Of a stretch of 64,000 bases of DNA, positions 33,561 to 43,764 are shown one piece after another. Every line of letters starts with the position of its first letter. Within the stretch, counting starts at the first letter, position 1. A model generated the notes under the pieces. The model ran no database searches and had not been told where the DNA came from. It saw only the letters and a program-made list of their open reading frames with translations. Made by a program: the position numbers and the translations under genes. This stretch comes from Hydrangea macrophylla. Its lineage: Eukaryota > Streptophyta > Magnoliopsida > Cornales > Hydrangeaceae. The stretch is taken from positions 14,822,001 to 14,886,000 of the forward strand of contig CM066990.1 in NCBI GenBank assembly GCA_033977485.1. Direction: 5' to 3'.

Positions 33561-33830
33561 CATCTCTCAGAGTCACTGTTCTGCCTACCATGGCTCAGTA
33601 TTCTCGTCAAAATTCTCTGGACAAAAATGACGAAAATGCTCCACGATTCTAACCTCAACTTGCCTCAGGGGTGGTCCATGATTATTTTCGTTTTTCCCGT
33701 TAGGGTTGTTGATCCATTCCATTCTACATACAAGGGCCTCGAACAGTCCTGTCAGATCAGCAGCCTGTGGTGCTGGAGGTGCATCCCCGGTATGTTCAGG
33801 ATGGTTCCGGGTAAGAGGTCTTCCTGCCAT
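33556..33830 (-). pseudogene. Gag N-terminal part of Element A
   Basis: Begins MAGRPLTRNHPEHTGDAPPA at 33830, with a chromovirus-type FRHFCPENFDENTEPW block, then three stop codons just before the insertion point (TAG, TGA, TGA, of the type expected from C-to-T or G-to-A decay). Continues at 25143 beyond the Athila-like element. Confidence 0.85.
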
Positions 33831-33854
33831 TGATGCAGTAGGGTTGGCTACCTA

Positions 33855-34425
33855 CAGGGCTGGTCCTGACGTTTTGGGGGCCTTAGGCAAACTTATAAAA
33901 TAAGGCCCTCTGTATATAAACATGAACCAGTCATCAAATCCAAAAAAATAATTTCTAAAAGCCATTTGGGTCTATTAAGGGAAACCTAATTTTTTTTTTT
34001 AGGAAGGGGACTGCCTTAAGAATTTGAGTGCTTTAGTACAAAGATTCTCCAAAAAAACTGCAAGTAAGCTCAATAAATTTCAAATATTCAGTTCTATAAA
34101 TAAAATGTAAGGAATGTGACTAAAAACATTGAAAAGTCTTATAATTGGGAAAGTTGAGAAGGTACTTTTTTTATATAGGGAAAATACTAAGTACACCAGT
34201 TTTGTGCACCTAATGAGAAGTTTTTTTCCCAACCAAGCCCCTAAAAGTGGATAAGTCCATCACAAAGTAGCTGACTTCTTTAGGTCTTGGGTTTTTAGGT
34301 TGTGTTTGGGGCCTTTGGGCTTAATAATTATTATTCAGTGTTTGAAATTGGGGGCCTAAAATTATCTAAAATATTGGGGGCTTTAGGCGGGGGCCTACAA
34401 TTTTATACACAATGGGCCGGCCTTG
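33855..34425. mobile_element. hAT-type MITE (571 bp) in the Element A leader
   Basis: Imperfect terminal inverted repeats CAGGGCTGGTCCTGA and, from the other end, CAAGGCCGGCCCATT. Flanked by an 8 bp TSD with one mismatch (GCTACCTA at 33847-33854, GCTACTTA at 34426-34433). 8 bp duplications and CAGGGC...-type ends point to the hAT superfamily. GGGGGCCTTAGGC-like text near both ends (33870 and 34375) extends the inverted similarity. No transposase frame. Confidence 0.8.
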
Positions 34426-34652
34426 GCTACTTATACAGACATTTATCGGTTAGTCGTCAATCCCAAAAATAATCATAGAAAGTAATCTGCACTAAACATG
34501 ATAGTTATAACTATTATCACATCAATAGCAAGTAAACTTTATACGATCAACTCAAAAATGTTAACTTAGAGAGTTAACCCCTATCTCAAGGAATCTTAAG
34601 GTTCAAACTCAAGAAATGTTGGACAATTGGCGAACACAACTACAAAACCTAG

Positions 34653-34664
34653 GCTCTGATACCA
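34653..34664 (-). other. Primer binding site of Element A (tRNA-Met type)
   Basis: Minus strand TGGTATCAGAGC, eight bases after the LTR terminus GCATGACA. Initiator-Met tRNA is the usual primer of chromoviruses. Confidence 0.9.
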
Positions 34665-34978
34665 AAAATCCTGTCATGCCCAACAGTAGCAAAAATAGAG
34701 AAAATAAATTCCTTTTTGGACCCGTAGGCCATGACAGTTGAAAGTCACCATATTGTCCATAACTAAAGTCAAACCATCAAAGTAATGATTCCAACCACTT
34801 ATTAGAAAGTTCTAAGGTTGATATATAAATTAGAGTTCAATAGTAACTATTACAAAACCAAAGTGTTTGCAGAAAATATAAATAAAACATTACGGCAATA
34901 TATGCAGATTACAAACTTGACTATTACAACGGTCTCTAAAAACATAAGCATAAACTATCAACAGTAAGCTCCAAATCT

Positions 34979-35110
34979 TCAGCTTGTGTAGTAGTCATCT
35001 CCAACATAGCCTCTGTCATCGTAGGCTCCGTCCTTGTAGGCTTTATCCATGTATGCATCTCCTGCATACTCGTAACCCTGGCTAGCTGGACGTCGAATAT
35101 CTAGCGGCAT
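34979..35110 (-). CDS. Small Tyr/Asp-rich reading frame inside the LTR (5' copy)
   Basis: 43 codons, the homologue of 18935-19066 and in the same frame. Differences from the other copy are replacements (for example G to S, R to K, V to A), with no stop or frameshift. It begins MPLDIRRPASQGYEYAGDAY and ends GDDYYTS. Located between the palindrome cluster and the LTR end in the sense direction, so it would be inside the transcript. Function unknown. Confidence 0.4.
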   Translation of the reverse strand: MPLDIRRPASQGYEYAGDAYMDKAYKDGAYDDRGYVGDDYYTS

Positions 35111-35374
35111 AAACGCCGTTAGCTACTAAAGTTGAGTGAACGCAAACACTAACATAGTATCTATAGATTGCAGCATATATATAGCATCATGAAAAAGGAT
35201 CATCTCATCGTTCACATGCATGTAGAAACCAACTTAATATATAACAACGGACATCGTCCTAATCTCCCAATACATAACGTAGACTCTTGGGTCCACATTA
35301 ATCAGACACATAGTCCCATACCTACAGTCAGTTAAACCAGACAAACAGTCCCATATAATCTAGCCAAACGCCCC

Positions 35375-35690
35375 GATATACTTTGGCCAACACGCCCCTG
35401 ATACATCCTGGCCAACACGCCCAGCCAATACGTTCGATACCTTACGGCCAACATGCCCAGCTAATACGCTCGATAGATTACGGCCAACACGCCCAGCCAA
35501 TACGCTTGATAGATTACGGCCAACATGCCCAGCCCATACGCTCTATACATTACGGCCAAAACGCCCAGCCAATACGCTCGATAGATTACGGCCAACACGT
35601 CCAGCCAATACACTCAACAGATTCTGGCCAAAACGTTCAGCCAATACGCTTGATACATTAAGGCCAATACGCCCTAACACATACTACTGG
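35375..35690. repeat. LTR tandem array, about 45 bp unit (5' LTR copy)
   Basis: TTACGGCCAACACGCCCAGC-type units, same family as 19140-19500, with a different copy number and order. Confidence 0.88.
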
Positions 35691-37149
35691 CCACACCGCC
35701 CTGTATTATACGATCTTTGTGACCACATTTACACGTACCAATCATAAATAGTATCAACCATTGTGGTCGACTGACCCACTATGCACGTCGGCTTTTCAAT
35801 CTCATTATTATCTCAACATTAACAAAAGGGTTCCGCTGTTCAACGCATTATGTCCATTATTCCACTTATGTATAATTCCAATACAGTTCTCCAACATCAA
35901 CGTATGATAATAAACAGGTTAATAGTTCATTAGATATAAAACAACTAAACAATTAACATTCTGTTTATTTCAATTGATTGAACTAAGTTTGATCGATTGA
36001 GACAAAGCAAGGTTCGATCGATTGACAGAAGTTCGATCGATCGAGATCAGCCTATGCTCGATCGCTCGAAAATAGTTCGATCGATTGAGAGCAGCAATAT
36101 TCCAGAAATGAATTAGACCTTTCCGGTATGTTCGGCATTCATTCTTTCTTGCCGAAATATATATAAACATACATATCTATGGTACTAAGTGAGTATAGGA
36201 ACTCACCGGTAAAGACGGTGACGCCGACGAGCTCGGGATGGTCGTGGGTGGTCTCGGGGTGTCTCTCTCTCCTCTCTTTCCTCCTCTGCTCCTCTCACTT
36301 CTTCTTCTTCTCCTTTGTCTCCTTTTGCTCCTTGTAGGTTCGGGGTTACAGTGTGGTTTGGGATTTCTTCCTTTCCTTTCTTTTCTTTTCTTTCTCCTTC
36401 ACTCTCTCGGCTAACTCTCTATTATTATTTTTTCCTCCTTTTCAACAACTAATGGGAAGGGTTTTTATAGGAAAAAGGGGGAAGGCCACCAATATGTATA
36501 TATATTATACACAACACCTCACAAGACACCTCATAGGACACCTCACAAAACACTCCCACACATAACACCTCATAAGACACATCATTGGACACCTCACAAA
36601 ACACTCAAGCACGTAACACCTCATATGGACACCTCACAAAACACTTAAGCACATAACACCTCATATGGACACCTCACATAACACCTCATAGGGGTTGTTT
36701 GGGGGTTGGCTTAGGGTATAAGTATGGTTTGGGGAATCACAGGTATAATTGCGGGTTCCGAAATAATATTAATTATAGTGGAAATCTTGTTAGGCAAATG
36801 TTATCTTTTATTATAATTAAAATTCTTGTAATTATATTATTAAATAATAATATAATTAAAAAGTCGTATAATTACAGAAAATGTCATATAAACACAAAAA
36901 CGGATATTTTCTCAAAATGACTAAAATCGAGATGTCTTCTAAATAGAGATCGAAAACTCTTAAATTTCAATACGAATAGCAAATCATTTAACATTACGCA
37001 ACTTTTCCCAAAAATTATATTTTCAATTCATGACTTAAAAAATTGGAAAAATGACCAAAATACCCCTGTGACCAATTTTCGCTAAAACTGCACACGAAGT
37101 CTAAATCGTCAATTTAAACATGAAAATACGAGTTACTACACCTTTGAAT

Positions 37150-38575
37150 GTCAAAATGTGTGAAAGGCTAAATTATTCTTAACGAAATACAACATGATCC
37201 TAAGAAAGTACAAACACATGCTTTATATAAGCCGTGCAAGTCCAAATTCTTTTTAAGAAAGTAGAAACTCATGATTTAAAGGTCCAAACATATTTTGTAA
37301 AAGTACAAACATATGTTTCAACAAAATATGAAAGTCCAAATTTTTTTTGAGAAAGTAGAAATACATGCTTTAAAAGGTCCAAACATATTCTGTAAAAGTA
37401 CACACACATGCTTTACAAAATGATTGTACTTAATCATGATCAATTTGAATCTTCTAAGAAAATATTTGTACTTTCTCATGATCTATTTGAACCTTTTAAG
37501 AAAATATTTGTACTTTCTTAGGGATCAATTTGGACCTTCTAAGAAAATGTTTGTAATTTCCCAGGATCAATTTGGACCTTCAAAGAATTTTTTGTACTTT
37601 GTTAGGATTAATTTGGACGATAACAGGAAATATTTGTACTTTGCTGGTGGACCGGAAGATCAACTAGATGATTATCCGGCAATCGAATGATGGCGGTTGA
37701 TAATCCGGCGATGATCTGGTTGACCTTCGTCGAAAATGTTTGTATTTTCTTAGGATCAATATGGACCTTTAGTGAAAATATGTGTACTTTCTCAAATCAA
37801 TTTAGAACTTCTAAGAATATGTTTGTACGTTCTCAGGATCCATTTGGACCTTATAAGAAAATATTTGTACTTTCTCAGGAATAATTTGGACCTTCAATGA
37901 ATTTTTTTGTACTTTGTTAGGATTAATTTGGACCTTAACAAGAAATGTTTGTACTTTGTTGGTCGACCAAATGATCATCCGACAATTGAATGATGCCAAT
38001 TGATCATCCGGTCAATGATCCGATTGACCTTCATCGAAAATGTTTGTACTCTTAGGATCAATTTGGACCTTCAGTGAAAATGTGCGTATTTTCTCAAGAT
38101 TAATTTGGAACTTTTATGAAAATATTTGTACTTTCTCAGGATCAATTTGGACCTCCTAAGAAAATATTTAAACTCTCTCAGTGATCAATTTGGACTTTCT
38201 AAGAAAATGTTTGTAATTTATCAGGCTCAATTTAGGCCTTCAAAGAATTTGTTTGTACTTTGTCAGGATTAATTTAGACCGTAACAGGAAATGTTTGTAC
38301 TTTGCTAATTGACCGGAAGGTCAACTAGATAATCATCTGGCAATTGAATGATGCTAGTTGATGATGATCCGTTCATCAAAAATGTTTGTACTTTCTCAGG
38401 ATCAAGTTGGACCTTCAGTAAAAATGTGTGTACTTTCTCAAGATCAATTTAGAACTTCAAATAAAATGTTTGTAGTTTCTCAGGATCTATTTGGACCTTC
38501 TAAGAAAGTATTTGTACTTTCTCAGGGATCAATTTGGACCTTCTAAGAAAATATTTGTACTTTCTCAAAATGTGT
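37150..38575. repeat. Degenerate tandem repeat with higher-order periodicity
   Basis: A basic unit of about 45 bp (GGACCTTCTAAGAAAATATTTGTACTTTCTCAGGATCAATTT pattern, variable) fills the region. A different block with GACCGGAAGATCAACTAGAT and ATCCGGCAAT...GATG is inserted at about 37648, 37966 and 38311, giving a higher-order period of roughly 320-345 bp. Frames across it (for example the repeated RKYLYFLRDQFGPSKK) are side effects. Class of origin unknown. Confidence 0.85.
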
Positions 38576-38946
38576 GTGTTTGCTATAGTTTGTGCATGCG
38601 TGCCAAAGCCAAACAGGCTCAATTTGTGCAATCTAATTTGCTATATGCTAATAAAGCTAAGAACACAAGAACGCAGGGTTGAATGCTCTGAATGCTATTT
38701 GGATGCTATTTCGAGAATGACGCAGAGTCCTCTATATGGTTGGCAAGCCTTTGTTTTATAATGGCCTTTAGGATATTCTAATACGACAAGGACTCCTTGA
38801 ATTGCGCCCCAAGCAAGATTTGAATGGCGGAATCCTTCCCAATCTCAAACTCTTTCCTTATCCTTATCTTAATCGAAAAAATCTCCACTATTCTCAGGAT
38901 TGACTCTCCATCTCCAACTGGATATGCCCAGATTCATTCCTAAATG
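38576..38946. other. Unassigned sequence
   Basis: No coding frame of weight, no LTR end or clear repeat. It ends where a Copia LTR starts at 38947. This could be host intergenic DNA or an old element remnant. Confidence 0.5.
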
Positions 38947-39171
38947 TGTTGGGAATGTGCCCTCAAACCATTACTTTATGTATGAGACATTGGCATTTTA
39001 ATATATGGATATCAGCTTTATATTTCATTATGTATGTTTCTTTCATCAGATGACTATTAATCCTTAAGTATTATAGTAAGTAATTCGTGTGTGTATGAGA
39101 TACATACAAGTGAGATATGAATTACTGTTCTTTGATACTTAGAATTTTTCAGTGGATGATGTACAATACCC
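38947..39171 (+). repeat. Copia LTR fragment, 5' end only
   Basis: Closely similar to the first 225 bp of the Copia LTR at 60113 (both contain CCTCAAACCATTACTTTATG and ATGGATATCAGCTTTA). Starts TGTTGGGAATG. Cut by the LTR of Element B. Confidence 0.85.
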
Positions 39172-39495
39172 TGTATTTTCAGTATTAATTAATACAGAGA
39201 GATTCTATAAACTTCCCTTGATCATACATGAAGTTTCACTTTGAATCGAGTAAAGTCAGTTCGAGCGATCGAGAATTTCTAAGTTCAAGTGATTGAACCT
39301 TGTTCAATCAATCAAAACCCTACCGACATAAATTTATTACATGTTTCCTACTTCAATCAATCAAACCCCTCTTTCATTCGATCAAACTAGCTGATCTGCT
39401 TTCGATCGATCGAATGCGCCTCAATCGATCAAACTTGTGATTATCAGGAATCCCAGTTTCTCCACAAACATTGCCACCTGTACCCCCATTCCCTC

Positions 39496-39503
39496 TATAT
39501 ATA
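39496..39503 (+). promoter_or_regulatory. TATA box of Element B LTR
   Basis: TATATATA in CCCTCTATATATACTTTG, just downstream of the ATCGAT palindrome cluster and upstream of GA-rich leader sequence. Same layout as Element C (59778). Confidence 0.55.
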
Positions 39504-39634
39504 CTTTGTATTTTGTGTGTGTGTGTGAGAGTTTGGAGAACCTGAGAATTAGAGAGAGTGTGTGTATGCTTGTGTTATATATATACACACATCCACACAT
39601 ATATATACATACATATATATCATATATATACTCT

Positions 39635-39674
<40 letters not shown>

Positions 39675-40389
39675 AGAAGAAGAAGAATAGAGGAAGGAGA
39701 TAGAGAGAGAGACAGAGACAAGGTGGAGGAAAGAGAGACCACCATTAGGGGGGGGGGGGGAGAGAGAGAGAGAGCTCAAAGCTTGATGAGCCAAACGCAC
39801 CCTTAATGATGTTCAATGAAATATAAACTCACTTAGTACCTTTAATATGATGTTTTATGGGTTTTTGACATGAATTAATGAACCCAAACACACCACTAAG
39901 CCTCTGGACGTTCACTTTTCAAAACTACTGGAGAAGATGACTCTCGAGTGATTGAACTGAGTTTAATCGATCAAACTTTCAATCGATCGAAAGGACTTTG
40001 ATCGCATGAACATTATTTCCCTCAATTGATTAAAATGGTTTCAATCGATCGAACTTAACAGAACATGGATTGTTCCTTTTGTTTATTTTATAAGAGGTTC
40101 GAATGTTCGATTCTTGATTCAAGCTTTTATTATGCGATTATGGGTTGATCAGGGATAATGTAACAAAAAAGATAAGTACGATTAAGAATAATGGATTAAC
40201 GTGATGGCGTAGATGCTATGTGGTTCATATTTTAGTTCGATATCTGTTCATTTTAATCAGAGTAATAAGCCACATGGGAATTGTCAAGTGTCGGTATTAG
40301 TGCTGAACTTAAATAGGTTTGGTAATTTCTAGAATTATTACGTGGGCGGATGCCTGGTCATGACATGCTTTCACATCCGGTGAATCGTT

Positions 40390-40620
40390 TATATCCTTAA
40401 TGAGCAGTGGGCATGACCATGTTGTCCTAAGATAGCCAAATGATCCATGTTATATCCTTAACGAGTGGTGGATGGTTTATATCCTTAACGAGCGGTGGAT
40501 GGGGATCACTGGTATACATCGATGAGTTGTGGCAATAGATTTGATATGTGTTGTTCAAAGTGTTATATCCCTAATATGCGGTGGATGGTTTATATCCTTA
40601 ACGAGCAATGGACAGAACAA
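40390..40620. repeat. Short repeats in Element B LTR
   Basis: TATATCCTTAACGAGCGGTG recurs about five to six times with variable spacers, in the R/U5 part of the LTR. Confidence 0.8.
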
Positions 40621-40839
40621 TAGTATGTCTATATATGTTAAATGATTGAGCATGTTCTTCCCAGCCAGATTATGTTGGTTATCGGTCTTGGAATAATCAT
40701 ACGATAATGGTTGATTACGATATGGGGATAATAAAGAGAAAGATACTATTGTAACACTATATCTTATACACTTCTGTAATTTGTTATTCTGTTATCTCAT
40801 TGGTACCCTGTGAGTATCTATTCACTCAGATTCCAGTAA

Positions 40840-41019
40840 GCTGACGGCCATTATTGCCTAGACATTCCCTGTCCAGACTACCCTTTCCTTGATAACACAA
40901 GTGATGGAGCTTATAACGACGGTTACTACCTTAAAGGGGAATATACAGAGGGTGGTCCTACTAACGATGAGCATGGTGGGGAAGATTACTACACTGACAA
41001 CTATGCTCACGCCAGCTGA
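40840..41019 (+). CDS. Acidic Tyr-rich open frame in Element B LTR
   Basis: 60 codons open to TGA, product ADGHYCLDIPCPDYPF...EDYYTDNYAHAS. There is no ATG at its start (an in-frame TAA precedes it). LDIxxP and the DYY...AS end match the small frame in the LTRs of Element A at the same position, between a GCTGACGGC motif and a TGAxGAtTTG motif. It could be an exon reached by splicing, or conserved RNA. Confidence 0.35.
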   Translation, partial: ADGHYCLDIPCPDYPFLDNTSDGAYNDGYYLKGEYTEGGPTNDEHGGEDYYTDNYAHAS

Positions 41020-41317
41020 GGATTTGAAGATATATAGTAGTTTATATTTAGCTTTATATTTTTGTTAAACTTTATTAGTTTAACGGGTACTTGGGCATAT
41101 GTTGTCTCCAGACCTATTGTGATCCTAAGGACCACTCTGATGTTTGTAATTTATAGAATCGTTTTGATATATTTAGTTGTTTACTATTCTCGGTGTTTTA
41201 GTTAGACTAGTACTATGTGGTGTGGATAATTAGTGACATTCACTCGTCATTCCCTATAGACCCAAAAAGGAAATCATTTTTCTCTATTTTTGCTACTCTG
41301 AGGCATGACAGGATTTT

Positions 41318-41329
41318 TGGTATCAAAGC
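41318..41329 (+). other. Primer binding site of Element B
   Basis: TGGTATCAAAGC, one change from the tRNA-Met-type TGGTATCAGAGC, seven bases after the LTR end. Confidence 0.85.
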
Positions 41330-41467
41330 TTTAGGTTGTCATACTTTTGTTCACTAATGATTGCACACCATCTAGTCCTACTATTTTAAAATCCCTAAGA
41401 TGAGATATGAGTTTAAGATAAGTTCATCTTCCTGACGGTAGATGGTTTCTTTTGCAGGTTAGTATCA

Positions 41468-42484
41468 TGGATCCAGAGTTCTATAAGTTTTTGACTGATG
41501 CCTATGGAGTACACATGATTCATGGGGATACAGTGGAGCCACCAGAGATATACCAGAGCTACATTTTCTAGACAGCTAGTCAATACTTAGAGGAGAGGAT
41601 GTGGACTTCTCTCTATGTCATAGGCACAACGCACCCAACAGAGATATGCATAGATGCATATCACTACGCTATGACCTGAGCATCCATATACCAAGAGACG
41701 GCTAGATTGATTCAGAGTAAGATGAAGGTAGACGAGATTGAGTTGTGAGCTATTATATTTGGGCCAGTTCCACCAGAGCCTATAGCTGCACCAGCACCGG
41801 CAGCCCCACCATCACTGGTACCCCACGTACCAATTCTAGAGCCTAAGCCAATTTAGAGCCAGAGGATGAGCATGCTGATGAGGATATTGACGAGGATGGA
41901 GAGAAAGAGCCAATGGACGATGAGGACCTAGTAGAGGAGGAGCCTATAGAAAATTACGATGATGATGAGTCAAAGGATGACCCGGAAGAGCCAGAGATTG
42001 ATCTAGTACAGGAGCCAGAGGACCCTGAGGCAGATATCGTAGTTAGTAAGGGTGAACAATGATAGAGTGAGACGTGATCATGGAGGTAGTAGAGGAGGAA
42101 GTTCTTGATAAGGAAGTAGTTGTGCCGGAGATACCCATTATGCTTGAGTTACCAGCCAAACCTAAAGTGCATATGGCGGCCATGGCCGATATGGCAGTAG
42201 GATGGATAGCTGAGATGTTCGGACAACCATTGAGATTTATTATGGAAGTGGCTGCATTAGCAGGAGTGTTGGATATAGCTAATGGATTTGTTGTTGTAGC
42301 CGTCGACGTCGCTAATCAGGCGATGCTAGCAGAGGATGCAGAGGTAGGGATAGTTGAGGATTGGGATATTGGAGTAGTACTCGGAGATCTTGCCGCACCA
42401 GTTAAGGATGCACCCCTTGAGGAGATGGATATCGTTTCAGAGGGTGAGGCACCACCAGCAGGATCAGACGCTGACAGTTTTTGA
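41468..42484 (+). pseudogene. Extra reading frame upstream of gag in Element B, broken
   Basis: From ATG at 41468 (MDPEFYKFLTDAYGVHMIHG) a frame with four stops runs through a globular-looking part, a Pro/Ala-rich hinge (PPEPIAAPAPAAPPSLVP, about 41765-41822) and then, after a frame change, about 70 strongly acidic residues (EPEDEHADEDIDEDGEKEPM onward, to 42063). A separate open frame of 136 codons (42074-42484) is rich in Val, Ala, Glu and Asp. The length and consistent composition suggest a decayed real protein of about 300 residues. I do not recognise it. Extra ORFs 5' of gag in chromoviruses have been described, to my knowledge, in grasses. Confidence 0.5.
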
Positions 42485-42877
42485 GTCAGAATTTGGAGGA
42501 GGTTTAGTTTTTGGCTAGTTTTATGTCAGCACTTGTTCACATGATTTTTGGGAGCTTGAGAGATAGCTACTTTACCATAGCTTTTGTATAGATGTTATTA
42601 GTAGTAGTAGCATTGTCAATGGCTTACTCTTAGTACTATTTTAGCTCTTGTCCCATATGATGCATAGTTTGACTAGTGTGTTACTATGTGGTACATCTTT
42701 TGATATATATATACGAGCAGTACCTTTGATATAGTTGTGGTTGTATTTGAGTGATATATTCTGATTAGTAGAACTATTAGTTCTTGTTGGTTCTAGTTCT
42801 ATCTTGATTTTGTTTCTCTAAGAAGACTTTCAACTAATCGATAGGTCTTTTGTAGGTACATGACACATATTATCACT

Positions 42878-43470
42878 ATGGTTAGACCGAGGAATCAAGC
42901 ACGATCAGGAGCCCCTATTCTGGAAGGTATGGATCCAATAAGAGTTTTTGAAACCTTTATGCAGAGGATGGAACATGTGGGAGATATGTATAACCACTCA
43001 ACTCAATAAAGACCTGTAACACCACCACCACCGAGATAGACTGGTGATAAGTTACTCGAACATTTTTGTGGATTACACCCAGAGAAATTTGATGGATTAA
43101 CGGAGTCATGGAAGGTAGAATAGTGGATACAGGAAATGGAATTAATTTTTAAAGTTTTGGAATGTACTGAGCAAGATAAGCGTCATCTTGCCACATTTCA
43201 GTTGACTTATGCCGCCGCAGATTGGTGGGAAGCAGAAAGAGCTACACTAGGAGTTGAAATTGCACGGAGAATGTCTTGGGGAATATTCAGGGAAAGATTT
43301 CTTGAAAAGTACTTTCCAGAAGATGAGAGAGATCAACAGGAGAGGAATTTCATGAGCTTAGTCCAAGGAGGATGGACTATGAGAGTACATACAACACAAT
43401 TCGAGCATTTATCTCGATTTGCTCAACATATGATAGACACCCCACAGAAGAAGTTGAAGAGATTCTTACC
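42878..43470 (+). pseudogene. Gag of Element B, broken and truncated
   Basis: From ATG at 42878 (MVRPRNQARSGAPILEGMDP) through VFETFMQRMEHVGDMY, a Pro-rich spacer, HPEKFDGLTESWKVE and the open part 43136-43470 with RHLATFQLTYAAADWWEAER, FRERFLEKYFPEDERDQQER and FEHLSRFAQHMIDTP. Stops at three places in the first 85 codons. Interrupted at 43471 by the LTR of Element IV, before the zinc knuckle. Confidence 0.88.
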
Positions 43471-43764
43471 TGCCAAACTGTCTACCCTGTCAACTATCTT
43501 GCCTTTTGAAATGTACGAGCTCGATTATGGCTATATGCATACTTCCAACCAATCGGGCTCAAACTCTCACCGTTACTATATCCTCCAAATAAAGTGCCTG
43601 ATCCCTGGGTGTTTTACTTCCATCTGCTATCGGGCTCTACCAAACTTGACTCTAGCCTTATCCTTCAGAACCACGTGGTGTTGACCTCACGAGTTTGATT
43701 GCCCTTCGCAGCCTTAGGTCAGAAAGTCCCAAACAGATCCTGGGCTGGCCCAATCCAAGCCCAT
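43471..43764 (-). repeat. LTR of Element IV, left part
   Basis: On the minus strand the LTR begins at 56815 (TGTTTGCACCCAAAAACCG), is interrupted by Element III, resumes at 43764 and ends GACAGTTTGGCA at 43471, inside Element B gag. Total about 340 bp without Element III. The TG...CA ends and an adjacent PPT support the call. Confidence 0.65.
43760..43764. other. Target-site duplication CCCAT (left) of Element III
   Basis: CCCAT at 43760-43764 is repeated at 56762-56766 immediately after the right LTR. Confidence 0.93.

Larger units (their letters stand above)
18679..37140 (-). mobile_element. Element A: chromovirus (Tekay/Del-like), nested by an Athila-like element and an hAT MITE
   Basis: Minus-strand order is 5' LTR 37140-34672, PBS, leader (with hAT MITE), gag start 33830, interruption by the Athila-like element 33555-25144, then gag end, protease, RT, RNase H, integrase and C-terminal chromodomain, a PPT (AAGGAGGGTAGAA on the minus strand, next to 20980) and the 3' LTR 20979-18679. 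The chromodomain and TGTAGTAAC...GCATGACA LTR ends identify a chromovirus. All coding parts contain stops. The 3' LTR lacks about 51 bp of its end and the left TSD is lost. The right flank starts CCTTT. Confidence 0.88.
34672..37140 (-). repeat. 5' LTR of Element A (2469 bp)
   Basis: Minus strand TGTAGTAACTCGTATTTT...GCATGACA. Complete copy, with TATA box at 36462-36468, tandem arrays at 35375-35690 and about 36510-36690, and a palindrome cluster CGATCGATCGA at about 35985-36090. Confidence 0.92.
39172..41310 (+). repeat. 5' LTR of Element B (about 2.14 kb)
   Basis: Starts TACAATACCCTGTATTTTC (a TG-to-TA change compared with TGTAATACCC at 59484) and ends GAGGCATGACA, like Element A. It holds palindrome clusters (39255-39440 and 39945-40055), a TATA box (39496-39503), GT, TA and GA microsatellites plus a G12 run (39514-39775), repeated TATATCCTTAACGAGCGGTGG units (40390-40620) and an open frame at 40840-41019. 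Confidence 0.85.
39172..43470 (+). mobile_element. Element B: chromovirus-like element, truncated in gag
   Basis: LTR 39172-41310, PBS at 41318, a leader with an extra broken frame, and gag (42878-43470), which is cut by Element IV. Gag is homologous to Element A gag (TFQLTY..ADWWEAE, FLEKYFP). No pol is present in the window. The 3' LTR has not been found. Confidence 0.82.

Noticed and set aside
38358..38761. Repeated frames with DQFGPSKK
   Set aside because: Product of the degenerate 45 bp repeat.
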